64,000 bases of DNA. It comes from Burkholderia cepacia. Its GTDB lineage: Bacteria; Pseudomonadota; Gammaproteobacteria; Burkholderiales; Burkholderiaceae. The translations under genes were made by a program, and so were the position numbers. Positions within the stretch are counted from its first letter, which is position 1. Each line of letters starts with the position of its first letter. Positions 43,827-53,400 of this stretch are shown here, piece after piece. Location of the stretch: positions 1 to 64,000 of the forward strand of contig NZ_LDWR01000011.1 of NCBI RefSeq assembly GCF_001039005.1, written 5' to 3'. The notes under the pieces are model-generated. The model had not been told where the DNA came from, did not search any database, and was given only the letters and a program-made list of their open reading frames with translations.

Positions 43827-44843
43827 TCACGGCAACCGGAAAGTGTCGAAGAATGTGTCGCGCTCGATCATGGTGAGCGCCGCACGCTTGTGCGGGAAAT
43901 CGAATTCCTTCAGCGTGTGGAACCCGAGCCGGTGCATGTACGCAATGTGCCGCACGTGATCGACGCGCGGCTCGCCGACGAGCCGCTGCGTGCGCGGCTC
44001 GTCGACGAACATGTAGTGCAGCACCCCGCTCCACCACGCATGCAGCTTGCCGGCGCTCTGGAAACGCGAGTCGCCGATCAGCAGGTGCAGCCCGCGATCG
44101 TAGTCGTGCGCGTCGTAGAACGGCGCGAGGCGATCCTCCTTCGCCCAGTAGAACTCGAAATAGCCGAACGGCGTGTCGTCGAAATAGCCGATCATCGGAT
44201 GCATGTGCGGATCGGCGAGCCGCTCGACGAGATACGCCGCATGCTCGTCGCGCGTGCCGCGCTGGTCCCAGAACTGCGCGACGCGATCGAGGTTCATCCA
44301 GCCGCTGAACAGGTCCGCGTGCGCGTCGATGTCGACGGTGCGCAGGCTGAACGTCATCCCGACCTGCGGCATATAGCGCGCATAGATCTCGCCCGCCGGC
44401 GACGGCGGCCGCACCGGATGCCGGTGGCCGTTCGTGATCGCGTAGCGCAGCGGCATCCCGCCCGACGCGGGTGCCGTCAGCCACGGCCGCGGGTTCTGCC
44501 AGAACGTCGTGCGCGACACGCTCAGGCGCAGCATGTCGCCGGCGACCTGCGCGCTGTCGATCACGCCCTCGCGCACCGCGCGTGCGACGTACGACGCGAC
44601 GGCCGCCGCACCGGCGCCGCCGAGCGGCACCGAGATCGTTGCCGCATCGTGCCGCGTGTCGGTGTTGAACAACGCGACGAACGCCGCGAGCAGCCAGTCC
44701 GGCGAGTCGTCGGGATGCCATGCGTCGAGCGTGTGCTCGGCGACCTGCGTCGCCTGGCCGTGCGTGGCGCCGTCGAGCGCCGCAGCCACCTCACCTTCGA
44801 CGGCGTCCGCGGCACCGGCCGGTTTCGTCAGCGTGTCTTCCAT
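43827..44843 (-). CDS. orbL: Siderophore N-acyltransferase of the ornibactin locus
   Basis: The 338-residue protein resembles IucB/AlcB-type GNAT acyltransferases: MTFSLRTVDIDAHADLFSGW, FGYFEFYWAKEDRLAPFYDA and HDYDRGLHLLIGDSRF are shared with that family and with OrbK. It should transfer an acyl group to hydroxylamine nitrogen of hydroxyornithine (inference from family and locus). The ATG at 44843 overlaps the pvdF stop as TGATG. It is the last gene of the leftward cluster. The symbol follows the gene order of the known ornibactin locus. Confidence 0.9.
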   Translation of the reverse strand: MEDTLTKPAGAADAVEGEVAAALDGATHGQATQVAEHTLDAWHPDDSPDWLLAAFVALFNTDTRHDAATISVPLGGAGAAAVASYVARAVREGVIDSAQVAGDMLRLSVSRTTFWQNPRPWLTAPASGGMPLRYAITNGHRHPVRPPSPAGEIYARYMPQVGMTFSLRTVDIDAHADLFSGWMNLDRVAQFWDQRGTRDEHAAYLVERLADPHMHPMIGYFDDTPFGYFEFYWAKEDRLAPFYDAHDYDRGLHLLIGDSRFQSAGKLHAWWSGVLHYMFVDEPRTQRLVGEPRVDHVRHIAYMHRLGFHTLKEFDFPHKRAALTMIERDTFFDTFRLP

Positions 44844-45682
44844 CACAGTGCTCCCGCATCGTGGCGGTCGGCGAGGACGTGAAGCCCCCGCTCGAGCGCC
44901 GGAAACAGACTGCGCTGGAAGTTGTTCCAGCGCAGTTCGAGAATCGTGTCGTCCGGCGCGATCGGCGTGTCGAGCACGTCGCTGATCACCTCGCCGGAAT
45001 CGATGCCGTTGTCGACGTAGTGGAACGACGCACCCGTCATCGTCACCGGCTCGACGGACGACGTCGCGCCGCTCGCCCAGTCGACCCGTTCGCCGCGCGC
45101 GCCGTGCAGCGCGTCGAGCGTCGCCCACGCGCCGCGCCGCTGATACGGCGAATCGTCGGCCGTGATGCCCGGGTGGATGTTCGCGATGCGCCGGTGAAAG
45201 CGCGCGCCGGGCCGCACGAGTTCGTCGAGGATCACGAGCAGCCCGTCGAGCACGACGACGTCCGCGTCGAGTTCGAGCAGGCGCTCGAGCAGGCGGCGCT
45301 CGAACGCCTGTTTACCGGCCACGCGCTCGCGCGCGTCGCGCGGCAGGCGCCGGTACGTCGACGGAATCGAACAGAACAGTTCGTCGACCGGCCGGCCCTG
45401 CACCGTCAACCCTTCCGGCAGGATCCACGGGCGGCCCGGCGTGCGCGCGAACCCGTAATCGGCCACTTTCGCGCGATCGGCCGGCGAACCGTCGTCGTCG
45501 TCGACGATCACGCCCTTGAGCGTGTAGCGCTCGCCGAGCGGCGAGTCGTTCAGGCGCTCGACGAGGAATTCGAGCGGCGCCTTCATGTAGCGCGTGCCGC
45601 CCTGATAAGCGACCGGCTGGCCGGCGCGATCGGCCGCGCCGTTGCGCAGCGACTGGATGTAGACGAGATTTTTCTTCGGCAT
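44843..45682 (-). CDS. pvdF: N5-hydroxyornithine formyltransferase
   Basis: PvdF transfers formyl from formyl-tetrahydrofolate to N5-hydroxyornithine, making the formylated residue of ornibactin. The 279-residue protein carries the formyltransferase core IANIHPGITADDSPYQR, with the Asn/His pair, and YVDNGIDSGEVISDV, with the conserved Asp. The ATG at 45682 (MPKKNLVYIQSLRNG) is chosen over a GTG at 45715. The ribosome site is weak. It lies 88 bases after orbA. Confidence 0.92.
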   Translation of the reverse strand: MPKKNLVYIQSLRNGAADRAGQPVAYQGGTRYMKAPLEFLVERLNDSPLGERYTLKGVIVDDDDGSPADRAKVADYGFARTPGRPWILPEGLTVQGRPVDELFCSIPSTYRRLPRDARERVAGKQAFERRLLERLLELDADVVVLDGLLVILDELVRPGARFHRRIANIHPGITADDSPYQRRGAWATLDALHGARGERVDWASGATSSVEPVTMTGASFHYVDNGIDSGEVISDVLDTPIAPDDTILELRWNNFQRSLFPALERGLHVLADRHDAGAL

Positions 45683-45770
45683 GGAGGCGTCGTGGAAAAA
45701 AGCGGACGAAGGCACCGCGGCCAGCCCGCGCCGGCCACAAGGGCCGGCCGGCAGGCTGCGGCGCGCAACG

Positions 45771-48044
45771 TCACCAGTTGTATTTCGCGGTTGCGATCAC
45801 CGTGCGGTCGGTGCCGAACACGCAGACGTTCATCGACTGGCAACCGCTGATGTAATGGCGGTTGAACAGGTTCGTCCCGTTCACGGCGAAGCGCCAGTTA
45901 CGCGTGTCGTAATGCACACCCGCGTCGAACAGCGTGACGCTCGATACCGTCAGCGAGTTGTCGGCCGCACCGGCCGACGCGCTCTGGTAGCGAATGCCGC
46001 CGCCGAGGCCGAAGCCGGCGAGCGGCCCCGTGTGCCACGTCCAGTCGGTCCACAGCGACGCCATCTGGCGCGGACGCGGGATGTCGACCGGCCAGTTGTT
46101 CAGCGACACGTCGTTGGCCTTCACGTTCTTCACGTCCTGGTACACGTACGACGCGATCAGCGACAGGTTCCGCGTGAGCTTGCCGGTCGCGCTCAGCTCG
46201 ATCCCGCGCGAACGCACCTCGCCCGTCTGCACCGACTTCGTGCCGCCAGGGTCCTCACTCGGCAGCGCCGACGTGAGCACATTGGTCTGGTTGATCTGGT
46301 AGATCGCCGCGTTCAGCATCAGGTTCTTGCCGGGCGGCTGCCAGCGCAGGCCGGCCTCGATCTGCTTGCCGCGCGTCGGCTGCGGCAGCCCGCCGCCGAG
46401 CAGGTTCACGCCGATCAGCGGATTGAACGACGTCGCATAGCTGATGTACGGCGACAGCCCGTAGTCGCCCTGGTACGTCAGGCCGACGCGGCCGGTGAAC
46501 GCCGTCACGTCCGCCTTCGTCGACGTGCCGCCCGCGCGGTCGTCCATCCGCATGTTGACCCAGTCCTCGCGGCCGCCGAGCGTCAGCGTCCAGCGGTTCC
46601 ACTTGATCTGGTCCTGCGCGTACAGGCCGAACGTGTTCATCGCCGTGTACGTGTTGGTGCGGGACGTCGACGCCGGATCGAACACCGCCGTCGTGACCGG
46701 CAGGTAAACCGGGTTGTAGATGTTCAGCGGCGGCGCGGCGGCGAGCCATTCGCTGTCGGTCGCGGTCTGCCGGTTGTACTGGAAGCCGAGCAGCAGCGTG
46801 TGCTGGAGCGGGCCCGTCGCGAAACGGCCTTCCACGTTGTTGTCGATGTCGAAGCGGCTGTAGTTCATCTGGAACACGCCGGCCCAGCGCGACACGTCGG
46901 TCGTGCTGCCGTCGACGAAGCCGTTGCCGAACACCGAGCCGTTGTCGAGCGACAGGTGCATCAGGCGCACGTTCTGCCGGAACTTCCACGCCGGGGTCAG
47001 GTTCTGCTCGAACTGGTAACCGACCGACCACTGCTTCTTGCGGTAGTAGTTGAAGTTCCCGTCGCCTTCGTACACATCCTTGTTGATCTGCCCGTTCGGG
47101 TTCGGCAGCACCGTGCCCACCGCCGGCAGGAAGTTCGACGAGATATCGCCCCAGTCCTGCAGGTACGTCGCGGACAGCGTCAGCGACGTATCCGCGTTCG
47201 GGCGCCAGCGGAACGACGGCGCGAGCGCGACGCGCTGGTCGTTGTTCGGGCCGGTCAGCGCATTGCCGTCGCGCGCGACGCCGACGAACCGGTACGCGTA
47301 CTTGCCGTCCGCGTCGAGCTTGTCGCCGACGTCGATCATGAACTGCTTGCGCGCATAGTTGCCGATCTGCACGCCGGCCTCACGCACGCGCTCGCCGTCG
47401 GCGAGCTTGGTCTGCACGTCGATGATCGCGCCGGGGTCGCCCGCGCCGTACAGCACCGAGGTCGGCCCGCGCAGCACGGTGATGCTGTCGATCATGTATG
47501 GATCGACGCGCCAGCTCGCGAGGTTGATCGTGTTCGGCACCTGCAGCCCGTTCACGTAGGCGGTCGGCGTGAAGCCGCGCAGTGCCGCATACCAGTCCGA
47601 ACGGTTGTCCGAACCGTACGACGAGAAGCCCGGCACGTAGCGCAGCGCAGCGTTCACGTCGGTTGCGCCGGTCATCTCGATCTGCTGCGCGGTGACGACG
47701 TTGATCGTCTGCGGAATCTCGTTGATCGGCGTGTCGGTCTTCGTGCCGGCGCGGCTGCGCTTCGCGACGAGCCCGACCGTGCCGTCTCCTTCCGAGGCCG
47801 CGTTGACGTTGATCGCCGGCAGCGTGCCATTCGGCGAGCCGTTCTGCGCGCTGGTCGACGTACTGCCCGCCGCACCGTTCTGCGCACTGCTGGCCGACGC
47901 CGTGGCGCCTGCGTTCCCGGCCGGCGCCGTCTGGGCGTATGCCTGCCCCGCCGCCACACCGAACGCCACGCTTGCCGCGGCTGCGATCGCACGCAAACGC
48001 GTGCCTGTTGCCCACTCCATCTTTCTCTGCTCCACTTTTTTCAT
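45771..48044 (-). CDS. orbA: TonB-dependent ferric ornibactin receptor
   Basis: The 757-residue outer-membrane receptor has a signal peptide (ending near AAGQAYAQ), a Ser/Ala-rich linker, a plug domain starting INEIPQTINVVTAQQIEMTG and a 22-strand barrel ending with FGTDRTVIATAKYNW, with aromatic final residue. No N-terminal STN signalling domain is seen, so it should not act through a FecR-type switch. GGAG lies five bases before the ATG at 48044. Its position next to pvdA and pvdF matches orbA of Burkholderia. Confidence 0.94.
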   Translation of the reverse strand: MKKVEQRKMEWATGTRLRAIAAAASVAFGVAAGQAYAQTAPAGNAGATASASSAQNGAAGSTSTSAQNGSPNGTLPAINVNAASEGDGTVGLVAKRSRAGTKTDTPINEIPQTINVVTAQQIEMTGATDVNAALRYVPGFSSYGSDNRSDWYAALRGFTPTAYVNGLQVPNTINLASWRVDPYMIDSITVLRGPTSVLYGAGDPGAIIDVQTKLADGERVREAGVQIGNYARKQFMIDVGDKLDADGKYAYRFVGVARDGNALTGPNNDQRVALAPSFRWRPNADTSLTLSATYLQDWGDISSNFLPAVGTVLPNPNGQINKDVYEGDGNFNYYRKKQWSVGYQFEQNLTPAWKFRQNVRLMHLSLDNGSVFGNGFVDGSTTDVSRWAGVFQMNYSRFDIDNNVEGRFATGPLQHTLLLGFQYNRQTATDSEWLAAAPPLNIYNPVYLPVTTAVFDPASTSRTNTYTAMNTFGLYAQDQIKWNRWTLTLGGREDWVNMRMDDRAGGTSTKADVTAFTGRVGLTYQGDYGLSPYISYATSFNPLIGVNLLGGGLPQPTRGKQIEAGLRWQPPGKNLMLNAAIYQINQTNVLTSALPSEDPGGTKSVQTGEVRSRGIELSATGKLTRNLSLIASYVYQDVKNVKANDVSLNNWPVDIPRPRQMASLWTDWTWHTGPLAGFGLGGGIRYQSASAGAADNSLTVSSVTLFDAGVHYDTRNWRFAVNGTNLFNRHYISGCQSMNVCVFGTDRTVIATAKYNW

Positions 48045-48066
48045 GCGGTCTCCGACCGCGCCTTTG

Positions 48067-49431
48067 TCAAAGAGCGAAAGCCATGCGGCCCGCGCTCGCC
48101 CCGTTTTCTTGTCTTGCCCGGGCCGCGCCTTCGTTTTGGGCGGGCGCGATCCCGTCTTCGAGCGACGCGCAGATTTCGTCCGCGCGGCGCGCCAGTACCG
48201 ACAGCAGCGTGTCGGACAATCCGTGGCTGTCTTCGCAGCAGCCTTGCAGGTAGATGCGCGGCGCGAAATGCTCGGGCGTCGCGAGCAGGTAGTCGCGCGT
48301 GACGTCGCCGCGCGTGAGCGCATCGCCCAGGTGCGGCGCGAGCCCTTCGAGCAGTGCCGAATGCGTGTCGCGGCGGTAGCCCGTCGCGAGCACGAGCGCG
48401 TCGAAGCGTTCGACGCGCGTGGCGCCGCTCATCCGGTCGCGCAGCGTCAGTTCGATGCGGCCGTCGGCACTGCGCACCGCGGCCTCGATCGCGCTGTTCG
48501 CGAGCAGTGCATGACGCGGCGTGCCGTCGATGCGCTGCAGGTACAGCATTTCGTAGATCTGTTCGATCAGCGGCCGGTCGACCACCGCGTAGTTGGTGTC
48601 GCGATAGCGATCGAGCAGCGCGCGGCGCGCGTCATGCGGCTGTGAATAAACGACGTCGGTGAACTCGGGACTGAAGATCTCGTTGACGAACGGACTGTCG
48701 TCGGCCGGCTTCAACGCGCCGGCGCGCATCACGAGGCTCGCGTCGACGTGCGGGAAGCGGCGCGCGAGATCGATGAACACCTCGGCCGCGCTCTGCCCCG
48801 CGCCGATCACCGCGACGCGGCGGCGTTCGCCGTCCGGCGACGCGACGAGCCGGTCGATGTCGGTGAGATAGGACGACGAATGGATCACGCGGTCGCGGCC
48901 GAGCGCGGCAAACGCGTCCGGAACCGCGGGCGTGCCGCCGACGCCGACCGACAACGCGCGCGTGACGCGCTGGCGTTCGTGGCCGGCGGCGTCACGCGAC
49001 AGCACCCGCAGCGCGTCGATCCGCGCGCCGTCGCCGTGCACGGGTTCGATCGCGAGGACGGTCTCGCTGTAATGGACGCGATCGTCGAACGCGTCGGCGA
49101 CCCAGCTCAGGTAGTCGTGGAATTCGACGCGAGTCGGATAGAAGTTCTTCAGGTTGACGAATTCGTTCAGCCGGCCGCGTTCGAACAGGTAGTTGATGAA
49201 CGTGTAGCGGCTTTTCGGATCGCGCATCGTGACGAGATCCTTCAGAAACGAGATCTGCATCCGGCAGTCGTCGAGCAGCATCCCGCGATGCCAGCCGAAT
49301 TCCGGCTGGCGCTCGACGAAGCAATGGGCGAACGTGCGCGCGCCGCTGCGCTCCGCGAGGCGCACGGCCAGCGCCAGATTCGACGGCCCGAAGCCAACGC
49401 CGATCAGGTCGAATACGGTTTCTCTCTGCAT
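48067..49431 (-). CDS. pvdA: L-ornithine N5-monooxygenase
   Basis: PvdA hydroxylates the side-chain nitrogen of ornithine with FAD, NADPH and oxygen, the first step of hydroxamate siderophore synthesis. The 454-residue protein has the FAD motif LIGVGFGPSNLALAVR, the NADPH motif VAVIGAGQSAAEVFIDLARR and the late VLATGYRRD. QISFLKDLVTMRDPKSRYTF is typical of the family. It lies 22 bases before orbA and follows orbK. Confidence 0.96.
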   Translation of the reverse strand: MQRETVFDLIGVGFGPSNLALAVRLAERSGARTFAHCFVERQPEFGWHRGMLLDDCRMQISFLKDLVTMRDPKSRYTFINYLFERGRLNEFVNLKNFYPTRVEFHDYLSWVADAFDDRVHYSETVLAIEPVHGDGARIDALRVLSRDAAGHERQRVTRALSVGVGGTPAVPDAFAALGRDRVIHSSSYLTDIDRLVASPDGERRRVAVIGAGQSAAEVFIDLARRFPHVDASLVMRAGALKPADDSPFVNEIFSPEFTDVVYSQPHDARRALLDRYRDTNYAVVDRPLIEQIYEMLYLQRIDGTPRHALLANSAIEAAVRSADGRIELTLRDRMSGATRVERFDALVLATGYRRDTHSALLEGLAPHLGDALTRGDVTRDYLLATPEHFAPRIYLQGCCEDSHGLSDTLLSVLARRADEICASLEDGIAPAQNEGAARARQENGASAGRMAFAL

Positions 49432-49463
49432 GTTTCAGCTCCCTTGTCGGTGAATCCGGCCCG

Positions 49464-50477
49464 TCAGACGTGACGGCCGGAGAAGAACGTCTCGCGCAGC
49501 GTGCGCATCCACAGCGGCTGCGCGTCGGCCAGCGCGAGACGGCGCTGCCGCGCGAAGCCATGCCGCGCGAGATGGTCGGCAACCCGCGCGTGGCCGGCCG
49601 GAACGGCACAGCCGACCGCTTCGGTACGCAGGTCGTCGAGAAACAGGTAATGAACGACGGACGGCAGCCAGCCCGCCACGCAATGCGGGCCGCGCCAGCG
49701 CGACTCGCCGACCAGCATCCGCAGCCCGCGGTCGTAGTCGCGCGCCGCGACGTGCGGTGCGAGCGCGTCCTCCTTCAGCCAGAACGCCTCGAAATACGCG
49801 AACGGTTCGCCGTTGAAACAACCGACGAGCGGCGTGACATGCGGATCGGTGTCGGCCGTGTCGGGCTGCGCGCCCGGCCAGCCGTCGCGCACGCGCGGCT
49901 CGGCGAACCAGCGCGCGACCCGCTCGGCATCCTCGGCCGGCTGCCAGCCGCGCAGCGTGAAGCGCACGCCGAGTGCCGGCAGGTCACGCGCGTAGACCTC
50001 GCCGCGCGACGCGGGCGGCCGGCGCGGGTGACGCCGGCCGCCGGTCAGCATCGGCAGCGTCGCGCACGGCAGATGTGGGCCGACGAGCCACAGATCGGCC
50101 TGCTGTGCCCAGCCGTCGCGCACGCAGCGGCCGCCGTCGGCGAGCACGCCGCTCGCGCGCAGCGCATCGAGCGCCACCGCCGGCCATGCGGCCGGATCGA
50201 GCCGGATCGTCGCGTGGTGCGCACCGTCCGAAAACGCCGCGGACAGCGCGGCCAGCAGCCCACGCCGCTGGTCGGCCGGCGCCGCGCGATGGTTGTACGC
50301 GACGAGGCGCAACGTGCCGTCGTCCGCGAGTTGCGCGCGCAGCAACTGCGCGCCGATGCCGTCGCCCTGCGCGACCCGGATCTCCGAGCCGTCGCGCGCG
50401 GCGAACAGGCCGTCCGCGAACGCGAGGCGGCACGTATCGGGCATCGTGAATCCGTCCGGACGCACTTCAGCCAGCAT
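49464..50477 (-). CDS. orbK: Siderophore N-acyltransferase of the ornibactin locus
   Basis: The 337-residue protein is a GNAT-type acyltransferase of the IucB/AlcB group and a clear paralogue of OrbL: RHPRRPPASRGEVYARDLPA, FAYFEAFWLKEDALAPHVAA and RDYDRGLRMLVGESRW align with the OrbL blocks. It may attach the hydroxy-fatty acyl chain to the first ornithine. AGGAGG precedes the ATG at 50477, which overlaps the orbJ stop by 11 bases. Confidence 0.9.
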   Translation of the reverse strand: MLAEVRPDGFTMPDTCRLAFADGLFAARDGSEIRVAQGDGIGAQLLRAQLADDGTLRLVAYNHRAAPADQRRGLLAALSAAFSDGAHHATIRLDPAAWPAVALDALRASGVLADGGRCVRDGWAQQADLWLVGPHLPCATLPMLTGGRRHPRRPPASRGEVYARDLPALGVRFTLRGWQPAEDAERVARWFAEPRVRDGWPGAQPDTADTDPHVTPLVGCFNGEPFAYFEAFWLKEDALAPHVAARDYDRGLRMLVGESRWRGPHCVAGWLPSVVHYLFLDDLRTEAVGCAVPAGHARVADHLARHGFARQRRLALADAQPLWMRTLRETFFSGRHV

Positions 50478-53400
50478 GGCGTTCCTCCTGTCCTGTTTCC
50501 GCTTGCGCATCGAGCCGCGCGCCGAGTGCCGCGAGCGTCGGCGACGCGAACACGTCGGCGACCGTCAGCGCATGACCGGCGCGGCCGGCCGCGTCGACGA
50601 AACGCACGACGTCGAACGACGTCGCGCCGGCTTCGAACAGGTCCGCGCCGGGCTCGGGCGCGGCCGTCGCGAACGTGTCCGACCACAGCGCCGCGAGCAC
50701 GGCAGCCGCGTGCGGCGTGTGGGACGGCGTGTCGGCGAGTGCGCCGCCGCTTGCATGGGCGACGCCGGCCGCCTGCGCGACGGCACGCGTATCGGGCGCG
50801 CCGAGCGCCGCTTCCGACGCACCGGCGAAGCGCGCGACTTCGTCGTGATAGACATCGACGAGCGCATCGACGAAACCGCGGTCGAGCAGTTCGTCCGCAT
50901 ACGAGAACGCGGCGCTCACGCGGCCGTCCGGATGCTCGACGACGTCCAGCTCGAGCGTGAACACGACGCGATGGCGCACGTCGTCGAACACAGCGAGCGA
51001 CAGGCCGGCCCAGTCGCGAGCGGCCGCGCCCGTCGGGCGCAGGTAGTTGAACATCACCTGGAACAGCGGATTGGCCTGTGCGGCACGCGGCGCGCGCAGC
51101 GCCGCGACGACGTCGGCGAACGGCACGTCCGCATGCGCATACGCGGCGAGCGCCGTATCGCGCACCTGTGCGAGCACGTCCGCGCGGCGCACGGCCGGGT
51201 CGATTCGCGTGCGCACGACGACCGAATTGATGAACAGGCCGAGCGCATCGCGTGCCGCATCGCCGGTCAGCTCGCGCGTCGACGCGAGTACGCCGACCGG
51301 CTGGTCGGCCGCGCCCGTCGCGCGGAACAGCGCGGTATTGAGCGCCGCGTGCAGCAACATCGGCAGCGTCGCGTGCGCCGCCGACGCGGCGTCGCGCGCG
51401 GCGCGGATCAGCGGCGCGTCGAATTCGAATGCGATGCGGGCCGCGCGCCATTGCGGTACGGCCGGCGCATCCGCACGCAGTGGCAGCACGCGCGACGGCA
51501 GATTGGCCAGCGCGTCGCGCCAGTACGCGACGCGGGCCGGATGGCACGGCGCGGGCAGCACGAGTTGCGCAACCGCTTCGGCCGGCACGGCGTCGCCCTG
51601 CACACGAGCGACATAGCAAGCGCGAACCGCATCGAGCCACAGCTCGATCGATTCGCCATCCGACACGATGTGATGGATCGTCACCGACAACACGTGGTCG
51701 TCCGTGCCGAGCCGCAGCACGCGGGCGCGCCACAGCAACGCATCGGCCGCGAGGTCGAATGGCGCGAGCGCATCCTCGTCGGTCAGCGCCGCCGCGCGGG
51801 CGAGCGCATCGGGCTGCGCCGACAGGTCGACCAGCGGCAGCGCAACCGTCGCCACCGCGTCGATCCGTTGGCCCGGCAACGCGCCGTCGCGAACGACGAG
51901 CCGCGCGCGCAGCGCCGGATGCACGGCCGCCGTCGCCGCGAACGCGGCGCGCAGCGCATCGACGTCGAGTGGGCCACGCACGCGCAGCGCGACCGGAATG
52001 TTGTACGCGGCGCTGTCCGGCTGCGCGCGCCACAGGAACCACAGGCCGAGCTGCGCGGGCGACAGCGGCCACACGCCGTGTGCGTCGGGTTTCGCGATCG
52101 CGACACCTGGCGCTGCCGCACCGGCATGCGCGGCGCGCGGCGCGTCGGCCACCTGCAGCGCGTACTGCGCGAGCACCGGCGCCTCGAACAGCGCGCGCAC
52201 CGGCACGTCGCGACCGAGCCGTTCGGCCACGCGCGTCGCGACGCGCACGGCGGCGAGCGAATGGCCGCCGAGATCGAAGAAATGATCGCCGCGGCCGACC
52301 CGCTCGAGATTCAGCACGTCGCACCAGATCGCCGCGAGCGCGGCTTCGTCGCCGTCGTGCGGCGCTTCATACGTGCGTTCGACCCGTACGGGCGCCGGCA
52401 GCCGTGCGCGGTCGACCTTGCTGTTCGCGTTGCGCGGCAGCGCGTCGAGCACGATCAGTTGCGCGGGCACCATGTAGTCGGGCAGCGTGCGGCGCAGGTG
52501 CGCGTCGAGCGTCGCGGCTTCGACGGGTTGTGCGGCCGCCTGCGCGTCGGCGGTCAGCTCGACGTACGCAACGAGTTGCGCGAGCGCGCCCTGCCCGTGC
52601 ACGACCGCGCACGCTTCGCGCACCGCATCGTGCGCGGCAAGCTGCGCCTCGATCTCGCCGAGCTCGATACGCAAGCCGCGCAGCTTCACCTGGTGATCGA
52701 CGCGGCCGATGAAGTCGAACACACCGTCCGCGCGGCGTCGCACGAGGTCGCCCGTGCGATACAGCCGCGCGCCCGGCGCGCCGTACGGATCGGGCACGAA
52801 ACGTTCGGCCGTCAGCGCCGGGCGATCGAGATAACCGCGCGCGACGCCGATCCCCTCGCCGCCCAGATACAGTTCGCCGATCACGCCCACCGGCAGCGGA
52901 TGCAGCCGCTCGTCGAGCACGTGCGCGGTGCGTGCGCCGACCAGCGTGCCGATCGGCAGATACGCGGCGTCGCCGAGCTTCGCGAGATCGTCGCCGGGCC
53001 GGAACATCCACAGCGTCGGCGTGATGACCGTCTCGGTCGGCCCGTAACCGTTGACCACGCGCACGTTCGGCAGCGCGCGGCGCAGCATCGCGAACGCCTC
53101 GCGCGACGTCGCCTCGCCACCGACGGTCAGCGAACGCAGCGTCGGCGGCGCGCCGTGCGCGAGCGCCCATTCGGCGAGCTGCGCGGCGCAGCCCGGCGGC
53201 ACGTAGGTCATCGTCACGCCGTCGCGGACCATCATCGCGCAGGTCTGCGCGGGCGGCCACAGCACGTCGGCCGTCACCGACACGGCGGCGCCCGACATGT
53301 ATTGCGAAAACCAGCCTTCGTGCGCGCCGTCGAAGTTGACCGACTGGAACAGCAGGAACACGTCCTGCTCACCCGCGCCGTAGCGCTCGGCGATCGCCGC

